This document shows positions 43,800-53,326 of a DNA stretch of 64,000 nucleotides, piece by piece; the first letter of the stretch is position 1, and each line of letters opens with the position of its first letter. The DNA is taken from assembly GCF_006151805.1 (NCBI RefSeq), contig NZ_VDDA01000004.1:310001-374000 (forward strand). The letters run 5' to 3'. The translations under genes and the position numbers were made by a program. The DNA comes from Methylobacterium terricola. GTDB lineage: Bacteria > Pseudomonadota > Alphaproteobacteria > Rhizobiales > Beijerinckiaceae. The notes beneath the pieces were generated by a model that was given only the letters and a program-made list of their open reading frames with translations, ran no database searches and was not told the origin of the DNA.

Positions 43800-46700
43800 C
43801 CGTTCACCCCGCCGAACGCCGCCGGCACTGGCAGGAGGCGCACGACCTGCTGCTCGTCTACCGCGAGACGAAGGGCCGGCCGCCCCGCCTCGGCGACGCG
43901 CCGGGCGCCGCCCTGGCCGCGGGGCCGCAGCGCGCGCTCTACCTGGCGGTGGACAGCGACGGCCGGGTCACCGCCTTCAACGGCCACGTCGATCTCGGCA
44001 CCGGCATCCGCACGGCGCTCGCCCAGATCGTCGCCGAGGAGCTCGACGTGCCGTTCGATCGCGTCGCGATGGAACTCGGCAGCACGGCGACCACCCCCGA
44101 CCAGGGCGGCACCATCGCCAGCGAGACGATCCAGATCGCCGCAGAGCCCCTGCGTCAGGCCGCTGCCACCGCCCGCCGCCACCTGGTCGAGGCCGCCTCG
44201 CGCCGGCTCAACCGCGGCCTGGCGGAGCTCGTCGTCGAGGCCGGCACGGTGCGGGTCGCGGCCGAGCCGGATCTCGGCGTCGCTTACGGCGATCTCGTCA
44301 GGGGCCCGCGCGTCGAGCTGGATCTGGATCCCGACGCACCCCTGAAGGCGAGTGCGGATTACGCGATCGTCGGCCGGCCGGTGCCGCGGGTCGACATTCC
44401 GCTCAAGGCCACCGGTGCCTGGACCTACGTCCACGACGTGCGGGTGCCCGGCATGGTGCATGGCCGCGTGGTGCGGCCGCCCGCCCCGGGGGTCGATTCC
44501 GTCCTTGGTGGCCTGCTGCTCCGGGTGGACGAGGCCTCGGTCGCCCACATCCCCGGTCTCGTCGCGGTGGTGGTCGAGGGCGACTTCGTCGGCGTCGTCG
44601 CCGAGCGCGAGGAGAACGCCGCGGAGGCCGCCCGCTGCCTCGCGGCGACCTGGCGCTCCTTCGACGGGCTGCCCGACCTCAACCGGCCGGAGGCGGCGCT
44701 CCGCGGCAATCCCGCCAAGGCCCGCCGGCTCCTCGACGAGGGCGACGTCGAGCGGGCACTCGCCCACGCGACGGCGCGGCTCGACCGGACCTATGTCTGG
44801 CCCTACCAGATGCACGGCTCGATCGGCCCGTCCTGCGCCGTCGCGGCGTTCGAGGACGGCAACCTCGTGGTGTGGTCGGGCACCCAGAACCCGCACGTCC
44901 TGCAGAGCGACCTCGCGCTTTTGCTCGACCTTCCGGAAGCGCGGATCGCGATCGAGCGCCACGAGGCGGCGGGCTGCTACGGCCGCAACTGCGCCGACGA
45001 CGTCGCGGCCGACGCGGCGCTGCTCGCCCGGGCGGTGGGGCGGCCGGTGCGGGTCCAGCTCACCCGCGAGCAGGAGCATGCCTGGGAGCCGAAGGGGGCG
45101 GCGCAGGTGATGGACGTGCGCGGCGGCCTCGACGCGGAGGGCGGCCCGGCGGCCTACGATTTCGAGACCCGCTACCCCTCGAACGGCGCCCCGACCCTGG
45201 CGCTGATCCTCACCGGCAAGGTCGCGGCCGCGCCGGCCGTCTACCCGATGGGCGACCGCACGGCGGTGCCTCCCTACGCCTTCGGCAACGCCCGGGTGAC
45301 GGTGCACGACATGCCGCCGATCGCCCGCGCCTCCTGGCTGCGCGGCGTCTCGGCCCTGCCCAACACCTTCGCGCACGAATCCTATATCGACGAGCTCGCC
45401 ATCGCGGCCGGCATCGACCCGATCGAATACCGCCTGCGCTACTTGGATGATCCCCGCGCCGCCGACCTCGTGCGCGCGGTCGCCGAGCGGGCGGCCTGGG
45501 TGCCGCACACCAAGCCCGGCACGCATGGCGGCGCCAGGGACATCCTGTACGGCCGGGGCTTCGCCTACGCGGTCTACGTCCATGGGCCGTTTCCCGGCAA
45601 GGCCGCCGCCTGGGCCGCCTGGGTGGCCGATGTCGCGGTCAACCGCGTCACCGGCGAGGTCGCGGTGACCCGGGTGGTGGTGGGCCAGGATTCCGGCCTG
45701 ATGATCAACCCGGACGGGGTCCGCCACCAGATCCACGGCAACGTCATCCAGTCGACGAGCCGGGTGCTCAAGGAATCGGTCGGCTTCGACGCCACCGGGG
45801 TGACGAGCCGGGAATGGGGCAGCTACCCGATCCTCGCCTTCCCGCAGGTGCCCGAAATCGACGTGCTGATGCTGCCGCGCCAGGACCAGCCGCCGCTGGG
45901 CGCCGGCGAATCGGCCTCGGTGCCGAGCGCCGCGGCGATCACCAACGCGCTGTTCGATGCCACCGGCATCCGCTTCCGCGAGTTGCCGCTCACCGCCGAG
46001 GCGGTGCGCGCCGCCCTCAACCCGCCCCGGATCGCCGGGCCCGACGCCCCGCCGCGCCGCCGCCGCGGGTTCCTCGCAGGGCTGTTGGGCGCCGGAGCCG
46101 GCGCGCTGGCGCTCGCGACCACGCTGATGCCCTGGCGCCCGGCCTATCCATCGATCGAGCGGCCGGACCCGGCGGCCTATTCCGCCGCCACCATCGTCCA
46201 GGGGCGCCTCGTCGCGGCGGCCGGCGCCTGCCTCGTCTGCCATGCCGGGCCGGACCGCGCCTCCTTCGCCGGCGGGCGCGGGATCGAGACGCCGTTCGGC
46301 ACCATCTACGCCTCGAACATCACGCCGGATCCGGTCGCCGGCATCGGCGCGTGGTCCTACCCGGCCTTCGCCCGGGCGATGCGGGAGGGCGTGTCGCGGG
46401 ACGGGCATCACCTCTACCCGGCCCATCCCTATCCGAGCTTCTCAGGCATCGCCGAGCGCGACCTGCAGGCGCTCTACGCCTACCTGATGGCGCAAGGCCC
46501 GGTGGCGGCGCCGGCGCCCGCGACGGCGCTCCGCTTCCCGTTCAACGTCCGGCCGCTGATGGCGGACTGGAACGCCCTGTTCCACCGCCCGGCCGCGATC
46601 GTGGATCCGGCCCGGAGCCCGGACTGGAACCGCGGCGCCTACCTGGTCGAGGCCCTCGGCCATTGCGGCGCCTGCCACAGCCCGCGCAACGCGCTCGGGG

Positions 46701-47344
46701 CCGAGCGGCGCGGCGCGGCCCGCCTCGCCGGCGGCTTCGCCGACGGCTGGGAGGCCCCGGCCCTGACCGGCCTGTCCCGCGCGCCCCTGCCCTGGACCGA
46801 GGACGATCTCTTCGCCTATCTGCGCTCCGGCCGGTCGGCCCGCCACGGCAGCGCCGCCGGCCCGATGGCCGACGTGGTCGCCTCACTGGGCCCGCTGCCG
46901 GATACCGATATCCGCGCCATGGCGGTCTACCTCGCGAGCCTCGCCGGACCGGTGCCGGCACCCCGGCCCGAGAGCGCCGCCGCGGTCGCGCCACCGGGGG
47001 CGTCGTCGCTGTTCCAGGGCGCCTGCGCCGCCTGCCACGAAGGCGGGGCCGGCGGCGACCTGGTGCCGCTCGGCCGCGTGACCTCGCTCCACAGCGCCCA
47101 TCCGGACAACCTGATCCAGGCCGTCCTCAACGGCGTTCCGGCCGCGGCCGAGCGCTTCACCAACCCCGACCCGTCGGCGCCGCCCGCCGCGATGCCGGCC
47201 TTCCGGGACACGCTCACCGACGGCCAGGTGGCGGAGGTGGTGGCCTATGCCCGCGCCCGCTACGCGCCCGGCGCGCCGGCCTGGGACGGGCTGGAGGCGG
47301 CGGTGGCGCGGGTGCGGGCACTGAAGCCGCATGCGGGGTTGTGA
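43796..47344 (+). CDS. Molybdopterin-binding hydroxylase subunit fused to a triheme cytochrome c, NicB-like
   Basis: This 1182-residue protein has the xanthine-dehydrogenase type molybdopterin domains (about 20-740; GHVDLGTGIRTALAQI, GTIASETIQ, PLGAGESASVPS with the catalytic Glu), then a single membrane helix (GFLAGLLGAGAGALALATTL, about 762) and a cytochrome c tail with three heme sites: CLVCH at 812, CGACH at 957 and CAACH at 1077. This layout and length match nicotinate dehydrogenase NicB and related aldehyde or N-heterocycle dehydrogenases, which deliver electrons to the respiratory chain. No other nic gene is nearby, so the substrate is open. Confidence 0.85.
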   Translation: MTVHPAERRRHWQEAHDLLLVYRETKGRPPRLGDAPGAALAAGPQRALYLAVDSDGRVTAFNGHVDLGTGIRTALAQIVAEELDVPFDRVAMELGSTATTPDQGGTIASETIQIAAEPLRQAAATARRHLVEAASRRLNRGLAELVVEAGTVRVAAEPDLGVAYGDLVRGPRVELDLDPDAPLKASADYAIVGRPVPRVDIPLKATGAWTYVHDVRVPGMVHGRVVRPPAPGVDSVLGGLLLRVDEASVAHIPGLVAVVVEGDFVGVVAEREENAAEAARCLAATWRSFDGLPDLNRPEAALRGNPAKARRLLDEGDVERALAHATARLDRTYVWPYQMHGSIGPSCAVAAFEDGNLVVWSGTQNPHVLQSDLALLLDLPEARIAIERHEAAGCYGRNCADDVAADAALLARAVGRPVRVQLTREQEHAWEPKGAAQVMDVRGGLDAEGGPAAYDFETRYPSNGAPTLALILTGKVAAAPAVYPMGDRTAVPPYAFGNARVTVHDMPPIARASWLRGVSALPNTFAHESYIDELAIAAGIDPIEYRLRYLDDPRAADLVRAVAERAAWVPHTKPGTHGGARDILYGRGFAYAVYVHGPFPGKAAAWAAWVADVAVNRVTGEVAVTRVVVGQDSGLMINPDGVRHQIHGNVIQSTSRVLKESVGFDATGVTSREWGSYPILAFPQVPEIDVLMLPRQDQPPLGAGESASVPSAAAITNALFDATGIRFRELPLTAEAVRAALNPPRIAGPDAPPRRRRGFLAGLLGAGAGALALATTLMPWRPAYPSIERPDPAAYSAATIVQGRLVAAAGACLVCHAGPDRASFAGGRGIETPFGTIYASNITPDPVAGIGAWSYPAFARAMREGVSRDGHHLYPAHPYPSFSGIAERDLQALYAYLMAQGPVAAPAPATALRFPFNVRPLMADWNALFHRPAAIVDPARSPDWNRGAYLVEALGHCGACHSPRNALGAERRGAARLAGGFADGWEAPALTGLSRAPLPWTEDDLFAYLRSGRSARHGSAAGPMADVVASLGPLPDTDIRAMAVYLASLAGPVPAPRPESAAAVAPPGASSLFQGACAACHEGGAGGDLVPLGRVTSLHSAHPDNLIQAVLNGVPAAAERFTNPDPSAPPAAMPAFRDTLTDGQVAEVVAYARARYAPGAPAWDGLEAAVARVRALKPHAGL

Positions 47345-47790
47345 GGCGGGGCGCCGGTTCGCTCGCGTGCCGGCTCCTTTCCTGTCGCGATGCCCGGCAT
47401 GACCGAGGCGCACGACGTGGCGCGGACATCGATATCCCTCGGCGGCGTCCTCGGGTTCGACGACGCCGAGAACCCGGGCTTCCCGACCGCTGACGGCACA
47501 GAACGCGGCGGCCGGTGTTGCGCTCCATCCTGGACCGTCGGCGGTCATCGATCCCGGGCCCCGCCGGGCGAGCTCGGGATGACGCCGGGAGATCTGGACA
47601 CAGCGGGGATTTTTGTAAGTATAAGACGCAGGGATACGCTCGGCCGCACAGCCATCCTTCCAGATTAGAATTATACAAAACAAAGGCGCGCCGTTTGAAC
47701 GCGACTTCATCCTCGCCTAAGAGGGCGGCCATCAGAGGAATGACGGGCGGCGCGACGGCGCCCTGACGCACGCGCAACGAGGAGCACCCC
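47345..47790. other. Intergenic region upstream of the FTR1 permease
   Basis: This 446-base gap begins with a weak hairpin (CGGGTTC at 47452-47458 with GAACCCG at 47470-47476) that may end the NicB-like transcript. A less GC-rich part at 47605-47700 includes TATAAG with TGGACA 19 bases upstream, a weak promoter candidate. I searched by eye for Fur, RirA or Irr boxes, since the next gene is an iron permease, and found none complete; TTAGAA at 47667 is only half of an Irr-type site. Confidence 0.4.
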
Positions 47791-48600
47791 ATGGCCGATG
47801 GATCCACCTTCGCACAGGCCTTCACCATCCTGTTCCGCGAAGGGCTCGAGGCGCTGCTGGTGGTGGCGGCGCTCGCGGCGTTCCTGCGCCGGGCCGGCGC
47901 GGCGGAGCGCATCCGCCCGCTCTATGCCGGGGCCGGTCTCGCGGTGCTGGCGAGCTTCGCCATGGCCTGGGTGTTCGAGGCCTTCTTCGACGGCAACCAC
48001 AACGACCTGATCGAGGCCGGCGTGATGCTGGTCGCCGCCGGCCTGATGTTCACGATGAGCGGCTGGCTGTTCATGCGCCAGGACCCCGCGGCCTGGAAAG
48101 CCGAGATCAACCGCATGGCCGAGCGGGCGATGAGCGCCGGCACGGTGCTGTCCCTCGCCGGCATCGCCTTCCTGGCGGTGTTCCGCGAGGGCGCCGAGAC
48201 GGTGCTGTTCCTGCACGCCCTGGCCCGCACCGTCGGCGGCTTCGACGCCTCGCTGCTCGGCGGCCTCGTCACGGCGGCCATCGCCCTCGCGGTGGTGTTC
48301 GTGGCGATGCAGTGGCTGGCCCTGCGCCTGCCGCTGCGCCCGGTCTTCCTGCTCACCTCCGCGTTCCTGTTCGTGATGGGCCTGCGCCTCGTCGGGGCGG
48401 CGATCCAGGAGTTCCAGGAGCAGGTGATCGTGCCGGTGCACAATGACGGTGTGCCGGAATTCGTGACCGATCTCGGCTTCAACGGCAGCTGGGAAGCGCT
48501 CGGCGTGCAGGCCGCGATCGTGCTCTGCGCCATCGTCTGGGTCGTGACGCAGCGCGCCCGCCCGGTCGCCCCGGTGGCTCGCCCGCAAGTGTCCGCCTGA
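47791..48600 (+). CDS. FTR1-family iron permease
   Basis: This 269-residue membrane protein has seven predicted helices and the two REGLE-type iron-binding motifs: FREGLEALLVV in helix 1 and FREGAETVLFL in helix 4. It imports iron, usually after oxidation at the periplasmic face by a partner (P19/EfeO-type or a multicopper oxidase), but no such gene is adjacent. The ATG has GAGGAGC ten bases upstream. The last codons lie in a 17-bp tandem duplication. Confidence 0.87.
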   Translation: MADGSTFAQAFTILFREGLEALLVVAALAAFLRRAGAAERIRPLYAGAGLAVLASFAMAWVFEAFFDGNHNDLIEAGVMLVAAGLMFTMSGWLFMRQDPAAWKAEINRMAERAMSAGTVLSLAGIAFLAVFREGAETVLFLHALARTVGGFDASLLGGLVTAAIALAVVFVAMQWLALRLPLRPVFLLTSAFLFVMGLRLVGAAIQEFQEQVIVPVHNDGVPEFVTDLGFNGSWEALGVQAAIVLCAIVWVVTQRARPVAPVARPQVSA

Positions 48601-48618
48601 GGCAAGTGTCCGCCCGAG
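48585..48618 (+). repeat. 17-bp tandem duplication across the FTR1 stop codon
   Basis: Two adjacent 17-base units (48585-48601, 48602-48618) match at 16 of 17 positions: GCAAGTGTCCGCCTGAG, then the same with a C. The TGA in the first unit is the FTR1 stop; the second unit carries CGA instead, so it ends no frame. Confidence 0.9.
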
Positions 48619-48695
48619 ACCCTGCGCCCGGGGCGGTACCGCTCCGGGCGCGCTCTGCGCTAAGGACGAGGGGCGGCTTTGCCGGGAGGTCCTCC

Positions 48696-49343
48696 TTGTC
48701 CGACACCACCACGCTCTACTACTCCCCGGGCGCCTGCTCGCTGGCGCCCCACATCGCGCTGGAGGAGACCGGCGCACCGTTCGAGGCGGTGAAGATCGAC
48801 TTTTCCACCGCCGAGCAGCGCGGCGGCCGTTACCTCGCCGTCAACCAGAAGGGCCGGGTGCCGGCTCTTGCGGAAGGCGAGTGGGTGCTGACCGAGAACC
48901 CGGCGATCCTGCGCTACATCGCGCGGTCGCATCCGCAGGCCGGCCTGTGGCCCGAGGACCCGCGCGAGGAAGCACGCTGCGCCGAGTGGCTGGCCTGGCT
49001 CTCCTCCACCATCCACCCCGCCTACGCCCATATCCGCCGGGCCGAGCGCTACGCCACCGACGAAGCGGCGATCGAGGACGTGAAGGCCAAGGGCCACGAG
49101 ACCTGCGCCGACCTGTGGACCATGATCGAGGTCGGCCTGTCCCGCGGCGGCTGGGCGGCCGGCGAGCATTACAGCGTCGCCGATCCCTACCTGCTGGTGT
49201 TCTGGCACTGGGGCCGCGGCCAGGTGCTCGGCTACGACATGGCCCGCCAGTTCCCGTACTGGACCGACCATGCCCGCCGCATGGCCGAGCGCCCGGCCGT
49301 CCAGCGCGCCTTCGCCCGGGAGGGGCTGCCGCTGCCGGCGTGA
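48696..49343 (+). CDS. Glutathione S-transferase family protein
   Basis: This 215-residue protein has a GST N-terminal domain (LYYSPGACSLAPHIALEE, with Ser/Cys near the active site; VNQKGRVPALAEGEWVLTE binding glutathione) and an all-helical C-terminal domain (YSVADPYLLVFWHW). PGACS is the beta-class style seen in many proteobacteria. The start is the TTG at 48696, with GGGAGG six bases upstream; no ATG fits. It is probably a detoxifying cytosolic enzyme. Confidence 0.85.
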   Translation: MSDTTTLYYSPGACSLAPHIALEETGAPFEAVKIDFSTAEQRGGRYLAVNQKGRVPALAEGEWVLTENPAILRYIARSHPQAGLWPEDPREEARCAEWLAWLSSTIHPAYAHIRRAERYATDEAAIEDVKAKGHETCADLWTMIEVGLSRGGWAAGEHYSVADPYLLVFWHWGRGQVLGYDMARQFPYWTDHARRMAERPAVQRAFAREGLPLPA

Positions 49344-49392
49344 GTCATGCGATCGCAGTGTGATTCGTTCGCATGAAAGGCAGAGCGCGTCT

Positions 49393-49535
49393 CCCCTCTC
49401 CCGTGTGGGAGAGGGGTTGGGGGTGAGGGTGGCACGCTTCGGTGCGAAGCGGTGAGCGTCGTGCCGGCAGCGGGGCGGTTCCGAATGATCAGGAGGCGCG
49501 CCACCCTGCGCGATCGCCCCTCCCCCTCTCCCACA
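49393..49535. repeat. REP-like palindrome doublet
   Basis: A perfect hairpin CCCCTCTCCC-GTGT-GGGAGAGGGG (49393-49416) is followed by TTGGGGGTGAGGGTGGC. About 85 bases on, at 49500-49535, the inverted parts GCCACCCT and CCCCTCTCCCACAC occur. Between them CGCTTCG and CGAAGCG pair (49435-49451). The layout resembles repetitive extragenic palindrome pairs. The gap (49344-49623) holds no gene. Confidence 0.6.
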
Positions 49536-49623
49536 CCCGGCGGCGATACCAGGCACGCCCGGGATCGCCTGGAACGGGGAACCCGCGCTTTGGTTTCATG
49601 CGAACAGACCGGGCGAAATCCTG

Positions 49624-50172
49624 TCAGCCCCGGAACGCGCCATCGCCGGCGAGATACTCCCGCTCGGCCTCCGTTTCAGGGCGGCCGAGCACCGCGTTGC
49701 GGTGCGGGAAGCGTCCGAAGCGGTGGATCAGCTCGTGGTGCTCATGGGCCGCCTTCAGGTTCACCGGAATGCCGAGGGCGGTGAACAAGGCGACACTGCG
49801 CTCCTGGTGGCCGAGATCCTCGGCATGCATCAGCGGCATGTACAGGAAGGCGCGCAAGGTCGGCTCGATCGCCCGGTCGTGGCCGCGCGCGATCGCCCGC
49901 TCGGCGGCGGCGAGCGCCGCCGCGTCGGTGGCCCAGGCCCGGGGCGTGCCGCGAAAGAGGTTGCGGGGGAACTGGTCGAGCAGCAGCACCAAAGCGAGGG
50001 CGCCCTCGGGTGTCTCCTCCCAAACGGCGAGCTCGCCCCGCGCCGCCGCCTCGTGCAGCGGCAGATACGTTCGGCAGGCGATATCGAAGGCCGGATCGGC
50101 CTTGAACCAGCGGTCGAATCCGGCCTCGCGCCAGAACTCGACCAGTTCGGCGGGGGTTGCCCGTAGCGTCAT
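49624..50172 (-). CDS. DUF924 family protein
   Basis: This 182-residue protein matches DUF924, a small all-helical, TPR-like fold. It has VEFWREAGFDRWFKADPAFD, LDQFPRNLFRGTPRAWATD, FLYMPLMHAEDLGHQERSV and HRFGRFPHRNAVLGR, all conserved in the family. Its function is unknown. GAGG precedes the ATG at 50172 by eight bases. Confidence 0.87.
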   Translation of the reverse strand: MTLRATPAELVEFWREAGFDRWFKADPAFDIACRTYLPLHEAAARGELAVWEETPEGALALVLLLDQFPRNLFRGTPRAWATDAAALAAAERAIARGHDRAIEPTLRAFLYMPLMHAEDLGHQERSVALFTALGIPVNLKAAHEHHELIHRFGRFPHRNAVLGRPETEAEREYLAGDGAFRG

Positions 50173-50203
50173 GCCGGTTGCCTCGTGAGCGCCTGAATCG
50201 GTC

Positions 50204-50282
50204 CAGACGCGCACGAAACCTGGCAGGCCAGTGCGCGTCTGCGCGCACGGAACCTAGCTGTCATGTGCGCGTCCGCGCGCAT
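50204..50282. promoter_or_regulatory. Array of repeated near-palindromes upstream of ilvC
   Basis: Two 18-base direct repeats (50231-50248 and 50265-50282), GTGCGCGTCTGCGCGCAC and its 16/18 match, lie 34 bases apart, roughly three helical turns. An inverted partial copy (CAGACGCGCAC) is at 50204-50214. Each unit is itself a near-palindrome. They lie between divergent DUF924 and ilvC starts and look like binding sites for an unknown dimeric regulator. Confidence 0.45.
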
Positions 50283-50296
50283 ACCCTATTCCCTGA

Positions 50297-51409
<1,113 letters not shown>

Positions 51410-51922
51410 TCGTTTCGGTGCCGCAGCCCCTCGGGCGGGCCGCGGCTCTCTGGCGGACGCCGCGCGGAACCCCCTTCCGCGCGGCGTTTCGCGTTTTGCG
51501 GGGATGCCCGGGCGGCGAGTGGAAGCGGCCGGGCCGCGTAGATCCGTGGGCGTCGCCGGCTGCCGCGGCGAGATCTGGCGGAAGCCGCGAGGCTCTTCCG
51601 GCCCAAGGCCCAGGATGAAGCCGCATGGCGAACCTTCACATTAAAGAAATTTAACATAGGTCAAACTGAGCGCCCGGGCCGCCGATGCTGCCGGACCGGC
51701 CGATCGACGGACCGGTAAAATCCCATCATCTCACCGTCGAGGGACGACGACTGGCAGTCGAGTCAAGGTTTAGTCCTGGCGGCGTCCGAATGGGGACCGC
51801 CCGTGAGGCCGTCGACCGGCCCGTGTGATACGTCAAAGACTCGACATATCATCCGGGGGTGCTGCAAGGCGCCGCGGGCAGGCCGCCGTTGACGCAGCGC
51901 AGCGTCGCGCGATCTCGCCGGC
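51410..51922. other. Intergenic region after ilvC
   Basis: After the ilvC terminator about 420 bases remain without a gene. An AT-rich patch at 51630-51665 (TTAAAGAAATTTAACATAGG) could contain a promoter for the operon at 51923. It holds TTAA-N6-TTAAC, one base short of CtrA spacing. Confidence 0.4.
51458..51500 (+). terminator. Intrinsic terminator of ilvC
   Basis: A perfect 12-bp stem (CGCCGCGCGGAA with TTCCGCGCGGCG) encloses CCCCC and is followed by TTTCGCGTTTT. It begins 49 bases after the ilvC stop. Confidence 0.85.
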
Positions 51923-53326
51923 ATGATTGACCAACCCGTCCTCTTCTGCCTGCACTATCTCGGAGGCAGCGCCCGCACGTGGCGCCCCCTCGCCGAGCGT
52001 CTCGGGCCTCACGCGCGCTGCGTCGGCATCGACCTGCCGGGCTTCGGCGACGAAGCTCACAAGCCGGGCGGCGACGTCGCCGCCATGGCCGACCACGTCG
52101 CCGCGCGCATCACCGCCGAGGCCCCGCCGGGGCCCTGGCTCATCGCCGGCAACAGCATGGGGGCGAAGGTCGCGCTGGTGCTCGCCCGGCGCCATGAGGA
52201 CGGGGATCCGGCGCTCGCCGGCCTCGCCGGGCTGGTGCTGCTGGCGGGCTCGCCGCCCGCGCCCGAGCCGATGGCGGAGGAGCGCCGTCAGGCGATGATC
52301 GCCTGGATCGACGCCGATCCGGAGACCCGGCAGCGGGAGGCGGAGGGCTTCGTCTCGGGCAATGTCGGCGCGCCCCTCGACCCGGAGGACCACGCCTGCG
52401 CGGTCGAGGACGTGCTGCGGGCCAACCCGGACGCCTGGAAGGCCTGGCTCGCCGGCGGCGCCAACGAGGATTGGCGCGAGCGTATCGGCGTCCTGTCCAT
52501 CCCTGCGCTGGTGGTGAGCGGGGCGGAGGACGGCGATCTCGGGCCGGAATCCCAGGCCGCGCTGACCTTGCCTCACCTCGCCCGCCAACGCCACGAGGTC
52601 GCCCCCGGCGCCGGCCACCTGCTGCCGCTGGAGCGGCCGGAGATGCTGGCGGCCTTGATCCTCGCCATGCTCACGGCCCCGCCGCGCGCCGCGCAGGCCC
52701 CGACCCTGCCGCCGGCCTTCGCCGCGCTGATGTCGTCCGATCGCGTCAATACCCGCCTGCGCAGCACCCTGCGCGAGCGGATGCGCGAGCCGGACGGGCC
52801 GTTCTGCCTCGGTACGGACGAACGCGCGACGCTCGCCGCCTGCCTCGACCGGGTGCTGCCGCAGACCGGTCCGGGACGGATCGACCTCGCCCGCCGCATC
52901 GACGCGCGGCTGGCGGGCGGCACCGGCGACGGCTGGCGCTTCGTCGCCCTGCCGCCGGACCCGAAGGCCTATGCCCGGGCCCTGCGCAGTCTCGACGGCG
53001 CGGCGCGGGAGGCCCATGGGCGCCCCTTCACGGCCCTCGGCGGGGCCGAGCAGGACGCCCTTCTCGACCGCGCGACCTCCGGCGACCTGCCGGAGGTCGC
53101 GGGCGGCCTGGATCCCGATCTGATGACCTGCTGGTTCGAGGAGCTGCGCGGCGAGGCGGTACGGACCTTCCTCGCCCATCCGGCCGGCCTCGCGGCGATC
53201 GGCTTCACCGGAATCGGGGCGGGCGGCGACGAGGCCGATGCCCTCCCCGGCTACCGTCTGACCTACCTGAACGAGCGCGAGGCCTGGGAGGCCCCGGTCC
53301 TCGAAGCCGCTGGAGACGCCCGATGA
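51923..53326 (+). CDS. Alpha/beta-hydrolase fused to a gluconate 2-dehydrogenase subunit 3 domain
   Basis: This 467-residue protein joins two folds. Residues 1 to about 250 form an alpha/beta hydrolase with nucleophile Ser78 in AGNSMGAKVAL, acid in VVSGAEDGDLG, and His in VAPGAGHLLPLERP. From about 270 the sequence matches the small subunit 3 of gluconate 2-dehydrogenase-type complexes (TDERATLAACLDRVLPQ, DPDLMTCWFEELRGEAVRTF), which normally is a Tat-exported partner of a GMC flavoprotein. Here no Tat signal is present; the hydrolase takes its place. The GMC gene follows with an ATGA overlap. The hydrolase may open a sugar lactone made by the dehydrogenase; this is inference. Confidence 0.82.
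   Translation: MIDQPVLFCLHYLGGSARTWRPLAERLGPHARCVGIDLPGFGDEAHKPGGDVAAMADHVAARITAEAPPGPWLIAGNSMGAKVALVLARRHEDGDPALAGLAGLVLLAGSPPAPEPMAEERRQAMIAWIDADPETRQREAEGFVSGNVGAPLDPEDHACAVEDVLRANPDAWKAWLAGGANEDWRERIGVLSIPALVVSGAEDGDLGPESQAALTLPHLARQRHEVAPGAGHLLPLERPEMLAALILAMLTAPPRAAQAPTLPPAFAALMSSDRVNTRLRSTLRERMREPDGPFCLGTDERATLAACLDRVLPQTGPGRIDLARRIDARLAGGTGDGWRFVALPPDPKAYARALRSLDGAAREAHGRPFTALGGAEQDALLDRATSGDLPEVAGGLDPDLMTCWFEELRGEAVRTFLAHPAGLAAIGFTGIGAGGDEADALPGYRLTYLNEREAWEAPVLEAAGDAR

Noticed and set aside
47660..47685. Irr or Fur box before the iron permease
   Set aside because: Only one half-site (TTAGAA) is visible and no symmetric partner.
51641..51655. CtrA site in TTAA-N6-TTAAC
   Set aside because: The spacing is six, whereas CtrA needs seven.
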